Assembly (NCBI GenBank): GCA_019752775.1
Contig: JAIELU010000150.1
Coordinates: 1 to 5,223, forward strand
Source of the DNA: Campylobacterales bacterium
GTDB lineage: Bacteria > Campylobacterota > Campylobacteria > Campylobacterales > Arcobacteraceae
Direction: 5' to 3'
DNA length: 5,223 nucleotides
Shown here: piece by piece, positions 3,320-5,223 of the stretch
Numbering within the stretch: position 1 is the first letter of the stretch
Layout: the number at the start of each line of letters is the position of its first letter
Made by a program: the position numbers and the translations under genes
Notes under the pieces: generated by a model
The model's database searches: none
What the model saw: only the letters and a program-made list of their open reading frames with translations
What the model was told of the DNA's origin: nothing

Positions 3320-5223
3320 ATGAATACGAGATTTCGTATTTTAAAAGGTGGAAAAATAGGTTTAGCATTTAGTATTGCCTTAATAGGTGGAATGCTAACA
3401 GTTGGTAGTATAAAAGCTAATGCAATTGATACTCCTTATTTTACTGGAACTAGCACTACGACGAGTATACTTACTAATGGTATTAGTGTTGAAAAAGCAG
3501 CAAATGTTGGAACGAATACTGATACGAGAAGTGATACAACTACTGATAATGTAATATTCGCTCCCACTTCTTGGGCGAATAGTTACTATACATCAATTGT
3601 TAATACAACAGATGCCTCTTCTAATCCAGCCTATGCGATAATTCAAACAACAGACTATCTAACATTAGATCTTACTTTTGCAAATGGTGCAAAAGCTAAT
3701 GATATTTTTAAACAAGGAGCAGATATTTATACAGCTCCTAATACTTCTTTAATCCTTCAACCAAGTACAGCCTCTTTTCCTTTGACAAAAATATCAAATT
3801 CAATTGATTATACAGCTAACTTAATTTTTCAAGGGAATAATCAAGTTACTGGTTATACAGTAATTGGTGATGGAAATATAAAACTCGATGGTAATAATAT
3901 AATATTTGATGGAACAGTAAATGCTGGTTCAATTAATGTTGCTGCCGTAGGTACAAGTACTTTTAAGTCTGATGTTGATGTCTCTACAGGTCCAGTAGAT
4001 GATTTAAAATTTACTGCTAATGGAACGGTAGTTTTAAATTCTGATTTTAAAGGAAATATTACAACAAATGCAGATAATTTAGGAACAGTTACATTATCTG
4101 GAGATGGAACTGGTAAAGCTCAAAGTATTATCGGAAACATAGGAAGCTCAACATCTTTAGATTTAGGGATTCTAAATATTGGTAGTGATACTGTTTCTGC
4201 AAATTATTCAAAAACAACAATAAATGGTGATGTATTCGCAGATAGTACAGTTTTGAATAATAATGGAACAACAAATAGCTCAGAATTGATAATGGCAAGT
4301 GGCAAAAATATAACTTCAACGATTACAACAACAGATTCAAACATGGGTATCTTAACATTAGCAGGTGGAACACAAACAGTAACAGGACAAGTAGGGACAA
4401 ATGGAAATAAGTTAGCTGAAATAAATGCAGGTAATGGAATAACAAATTTTACAAATGATGTTTATGCGACAAACCTAGATGTAGAAGGAACAGGGACTGT
4501 AAATTTAAATGGTAATTATACAGGAACAGCTCTAAGATATAATGATAATGGAATAGTAAACCTAGCAGATGGTAAAAATATAAATTCATCAATAACAAGT
4601 GATGCTCCTAATCAAGGAACATTAAACCTAGTAGGAACATCAACTGTAACAGGACAAATTGGAGATGTAACAAATAATTTAAAAGAGATAAATGCAAATG
4701 GAATAGCTGGGAAAACAGTAACATTTGCAAATGATGTTTATGCGACAAATACAAATATTGGAGCAGGAACAGTAGATATAAAAGGTAATTTAACGGGAGC
4801 TGTAAACTCGACTAGTGCAGGAGTAGGAACATTAACAACAACAGGAATTATAGATCAAATAATTACAGGAACAGTTGGGAATATAGGTAATTTAAATGTA
4901 TCAAATACTGGACATAGTACAACAGTAGCTGGAAATGTAAATGCAGTTAATACAAAAATAGATTCAACTTTAATAATGACAGATGGTTCAAATATAAGTT
5001 CAATTATTACAGGAACAGGGAATTTAACACTTGATGGAAGTTCAACAGTAACAGGAACAGTTGGGAATTCAACAACTAGTTTGGGAAGTATAAATGCAAA
5101 TGGAATAGCTGGGAAAACAGTAACATTTGCAAATGATGTTTATGCAACAAATACAAATATTGGAGCAGGAACAGTAGATATAAAAGGTAATTTAACGGGA
5201 GCTGTAAACTCGACTAGTGCAGG
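3302..5223 (+). CDS. Large repetitive surface protein, probable autotransporter adhesin (5' part, runs off window)
   Basis: The frame is open from ATG 3302 to the right edge: 640 complete codons plus two bases, no stop. Residues 1-41 form a Sec signal peptide with a long basic n-region (R5, R10, R12, K15, K18), a hydrophobic core at about 19-34 and an ANA cleavage site before Ile42. Residues 42-190 are non-repetitive. From about 190 the protein is a series of short beta-strand repeats rich in Thr, Asn, Gly, Val and Ile, for example GTVTL, TVTGQVG and NDVYAT. There is no cysteine codon in the 640, and Trp and Arg are rare, as is typical of secreted beta-helix passengers. This resembles the passenger of type Va autotransporters with autotransporter-associated strand repeats. 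The beta-barrel that would prove this is beyond the window. A TpsA-type or other exported adhesin is possible; the signal peptide argues against type I secretion. The target is unknown. It has its own promoter and SD. Confidence 0.85.
   Translation, partial: MNSFRVMNTRFRILKGGKIGLAFSIALIGGMLTVGSIKANAIDTPYFTGTSTTTSILTNGISVEKAANVGTNTDTRSDTTTDNVIFAPTSWANSYYTSIVNTTDASSNPAYAIIQTTDYLTLDLTFANGAKANDIFKQGADIYTAPNTSLILQPSTASFPLTKISNSIDYTANLIFQGNNQVTGYTVIGDGNIKLDGNNIIFDGTVNAGSINVAAVGTSTFKSDVDVSTGPVDDLKFTANGTVVLNSDFKGNITTNADNLGTVTLSGDGTGKAQSIIGNIGSSTSLDLGILNIGSDTVSANYSKTTINGDVFADSTVLNNNGTTNSSELIMASGKNITSTITTTDSNMGILTLAGGTQTVTGQVGTNGNKLAEINAGNGITNFTNDVYATNLDVEGTGTVNLNGNYTGTALRYNDNGIVNLADGKNINSSITSDAPNQGTLNLVGTSTVTGQIGDVTNNLKEINANGIAGKTVTFANDVYATNTNIGAGTVDIKGNLTGAVNSTSAGVGTLTTTGIIDQIITGTVGNIGNLNVSNTGHSTTVAGNVNAVNTKIDSTLIMTDGSNISSIITGTGNLTLDGSSTVTGTVGNSTTSLGSINANGIAGKTVTFANDVYATNTNIGAGTVDIKGNLTGAVNSTSA
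4688..4821 (+). repeat. 134-bp direct repeat, copy 1
   Basis: This block, encoding about residues 463-507 (INANGIAGKTVTFANDVYAT and the following strand), matches 5090-5223 base for base except at one position: G at 4744 and A at 5146, a silent third-codon change (GCG/GCA, Ala). The left flank is only partly similar, so identity drops sharply at 4688. The right limit is set by the window edge. Confidence 0.97.
5090..5223 (+). repeat. 134-bp direct repeat, copy 2 (reaches window edge)
   Basis: Second copy of the block at 4688-4821, offset by exactly 402 bp (134 codons), with one silent difference at 5146. Similarity may go on past 5223, so the true repeat unit may be up to the full 402 bp. 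Confidence 0.97.

Larger units (their letters stand above)
4367..5223 (+). repeat. In-frame array of degenerate passenger repeats
   Basis: Repeat units begin with a T-V-T-G-x-x-G motif at 4367 (GGTQTVTGQVG), 4634 (GTSTVTGQIG) and 5036 (GSSTVTGTVG). Each is followed by an EINA/SINA segment, then NDVYAT at residues 385, 477 and 611, then a GTV-(N/D)-(L/I)-x-GN-x-TG strand. A linker of the type (D/S)G-x-NI-x-S-x-I precedes each. Spacing is 267 bp then 402 bp, both multiples of three. A more diverged unit is visible around 4082 (GTVTLSGDGTGKAQSIIGNIG). The array continues past the window. Confidence 0.85.

Noticed and set aside
4128..4319. Minus-strand 63-codon frame within the adhesin
   Set aside because: Opposite a continuous 640-codon frame; Leu/Tyr/His-rich shadow with no motif.
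4688..5223. Direct repeats as a CRISPR array or mobile-element ends
   Set aside because: The copies are 134 bp, in frame, and encode protein repeats; there are no regular short spacers, no transposase and no terminal inverted repeats.

Overview
This window looks like chromosomal DNA from a Campylobacterota species, most likely in the Arcobacter/Aliarcobacter group. The grounds are very low G+C, A-ending codons, promoters with a clear TATAAT-type -10 but no recognisable -35, and the character of the YbeY, RadA and YqiA-like proteins. Genus-level placement is inference, since no database search could be run.

Layout. Positions 1-199 hold what looks like the decayed 3' end of a Fur-family metalloregulator gene, ending in a typical C-terminal CxxC motif and followed by a very strong hairpin terminator (206-237). 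On the minus strand, 2013-236 is a compact two-gene housekeeping operon: radA (DNA repair and recombination ATPase) followed after 8 bp by ybeY (metal-dependent endoribonuclease of rRNA maturation). A short divergent promoter region (2014-2111) separates it from two plus-strand genes: a divergent RNase HI-like protein (2112-2594) and a YqiA-type alpha/beta-hydrolase (2663-3226), which ends in its own terminator-like hairpin.

From 3253 to the right edge is a different kind of locus. It has a clean TATAAT promoter, a strong AAGGAG ribosome site, and an open frame starting at 3302 that is still open at 5223 (640 codons, no stop). It encodes a Sec signal peptide followed by a cysteine-free passenger rich in Thr, Asn and Gly, made of beta-strand repeats. 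This resembles the passenger of a large type V autotransporter or surface adhesin. The last part contains two 134-bp blocks, 402 bp apart, that differ at one base and keep the reading frame. The C-terminal half, including any beta-barrel, is outside the window.

The most unusual points are: (1) the start codon of the adhesin lies inside a perfect 14-bp palindrome flanked by a further 6-bp inverted repeat, with a second hairpin and short T-run just downstream, suggesting translational or attenuation control; (2) the near-identical in-frame repeats, which suggest recent duplication and possible copy-number variation; (3) the Fur-family remnant; and (4) the RNase H-like protein, which keeps the active-site residues but lacks the usual glycine-rich signature and has an acidic insertion. 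I see no RNA genes, insertion sequences, CRISPR arrays or integrase signatures.
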